DNA from: Agromyces mariniharenae | Lineage (GTDB): Bacteria; Actinomycetota; Actinomycetes; Actinomycetales; Microbacteriaceae | Assembly (NCBI RefSeq): GCF_008122505.1 | Contig: NZ_VSSB01000001.1 | Coordinates: 418,891-482,890 of the forward strand | Direction: 5' to 3' | Length of the DNA stretch: 64,000 bases | Part shown: positions 63,611-64,000 of the stretch, piece after piece | Numbering within the stretch: the stretch's first letter is position 1 | Layout: each line of letters opens with the position of its first letter | Made by a program: the position numbers and the translations under genes | Notes under the pieces: generated by a model | Told to the model about the DNA's origin: nothing | Database searches by the model: none | Seen by the model: only the letters and a program-made list of their open reading frames with translations

Positions 63611-64000
63611 CGCCGTCGAGGCGGATGACCTCCCCGTTCAGCATCGGGTTCGCGATGATCGACCGCACGAGCGCCGCGTACTCGGTCGGATGCCCCAGGC
63701 GCGACGGATGCGGCACCTGCGCCTCGAGCGAGGCGCGCACCTCGTCGGTCATGCCGGCCATCATGGGCGTCTCGAAGATGCCCGGCGCGATGGTCACGAC
63801 GCGGATGAGGAGCTTCGACAGGTCCCGCGCGATCGGCAGGGTCATGCCGGCGACCGCGGCCTTGGACGCCGAGTAGGCGGCCTGCCCGACCTGGCCGTCG
63901 AACGCAGCGACCGACGCCGTGCTCACGATGACGCCCCGCTCGGCCGTCGCCGGACCCCCGGGCACGGACGCCTCCACGGGCTCGGTCGCGGCCATCGCCG
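63588..64000 (-). CDS. SDR-family dehydrogenase, 5' part missing (probable 3-hydroxyacyl-CoA dehydrogenase type)
   Basis: The C-terminal ~136 residues only; the N-terminal NAD-binding half is beyond the right edge. Visible: the catalytic serine strand [17 protein letters not shown], the active-site tetrad Tyr and Lys in YSASKAAV, and [16 protein letters not shown]. The [14 protein letters not shown] pattern is that of type-2 (HSD10-like) 3-hydroxyacyl-CoA or 2-methyl-3-hydroxybutyryl-CoA dehydrogenases in fatty-acid or isoleucine breakdown. Any internal ATG here would be an artefact of truncation. Confidence 0.85.
   Translation of the reverse strand, partial: AMAATEPVEASVPGGPATAERGVIVSTASVAAFDGQVGQAAYSASKAAVAGMTLPIARDLSKLLIRVVTIAPGIFETPMMAGMTDEVRASLEAQVPHPSRLGHPTEYAALVRSIIANPMLNGEVIRLDGAIRMQPK

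Overview
The window looks like a chromosomal segment of a very high-GC actinobacterium, most likely of the family Microbacteriaceae (Agromyces/Microbacterium-like; genus not proven). The reasons are the strong G/C bias at third codon positions, many GTG starts, ATGA/GTGA stop-start overlaps inside operons, frequent leaderless -10 boxes sitting 6-8 nt before the start codon, and core gene content typical of the group (GTP-type PEP carboxykinase, fused biotin carboxylase/BCCP subunit, RamB-type regulator, sdhCDAB order, Cys-less LpdA). No phage, IS element, CRISPR array, rRNA or tRNA gene was seen. No gene-free gap exceeds about 300 bases; the largest (36817-37114) is filled by an FMN riboswitch.

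Layout. 1-7.2 kb: the start of a response regulator, a TrmA/RumA-family RNA methyltransferase, Maf, an acyl-CoA carboxylase alpha subunit, an amino-acid permease and an LpdA-type flavoprotein. 7.3-20.5 kb: a nucleoside uptake and salvage block, with purine nucleoside phosphorylase and a phosphohexo/pentomutase on the plus strand and, on the minus strand, a PTS IIA/IIB pair, adenosine deaminase, thymidine phosphorylase, cytidine deaminase, a BMP-type nucleoside ABC transporter (one ATPase, two permeases) and two paralogous BMP lipoproteins. 20.5-21.6 kb: ManC. 21.8-25.3 kb: the sdhCDAB operon, preceded by a possible iron-regulator (DtxR/IdeR-like) box. 25.3-30 kb: BrkB-like membrane protein, exonuclease III, TrpS, an acetyltransferase and a HAD phosphatase. 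30-35.5 kb: glycerol module glpK-glpF-glpD with a divergent SorC-type regulator and two matching putative operators. 35.6-40.6 kb: a membrane-anchored putative metallopeptidase, then an FMN riboswitch and ribD-ribE-ribBA-ribH. 40.7-46.7 kb: small membrane protein, MHS-family transporter, a very Met/Cys-rich copper-binding protein, two small proteins and an ABC-2 exporter operon. 46.9-52.2 kb: a three-gene surface-glycan-type operon (two-domain glycosyltransferase, large HAD protein, acyltransferase-like membrane protein). 52.2-54 kb: pseudouridine catabolism (psuG, PfkB kinase). 54.1-56.4 kb: a small HTH regulator with twin operators and an ABC half-transporter. 56.5-58.6 kb: small uncharacterised genes. 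58.7-62.2 kb: PEP carboxykinase divergent from a RamB/ScfR-type regulator. 62.2-63.6 kb: PadR regulator and its membrane partner. The end holds a truncated SDR dehydrogenase.

How the genes work together. Nucleosides imported by the BMP/ABC system would be deaminated (Add, Cdd) and phosphorolysed (PNP, DeoA), and the sugar-1-phosphates isomerised by the adjacent mutase. Glycerol uptake, phosphorylation and oxidation feed central metabolism, where SDH and PEP carboxykinase sit. The most unusual feature is not a gene: a short palindrome-forming word, CGGATGCC/GGCATCCG, occurs about 60 times by eye. It overrides codon preference inside genes and forms inverted pairs at several gene ends, as DNA-uptake sequences do in other bacteria.
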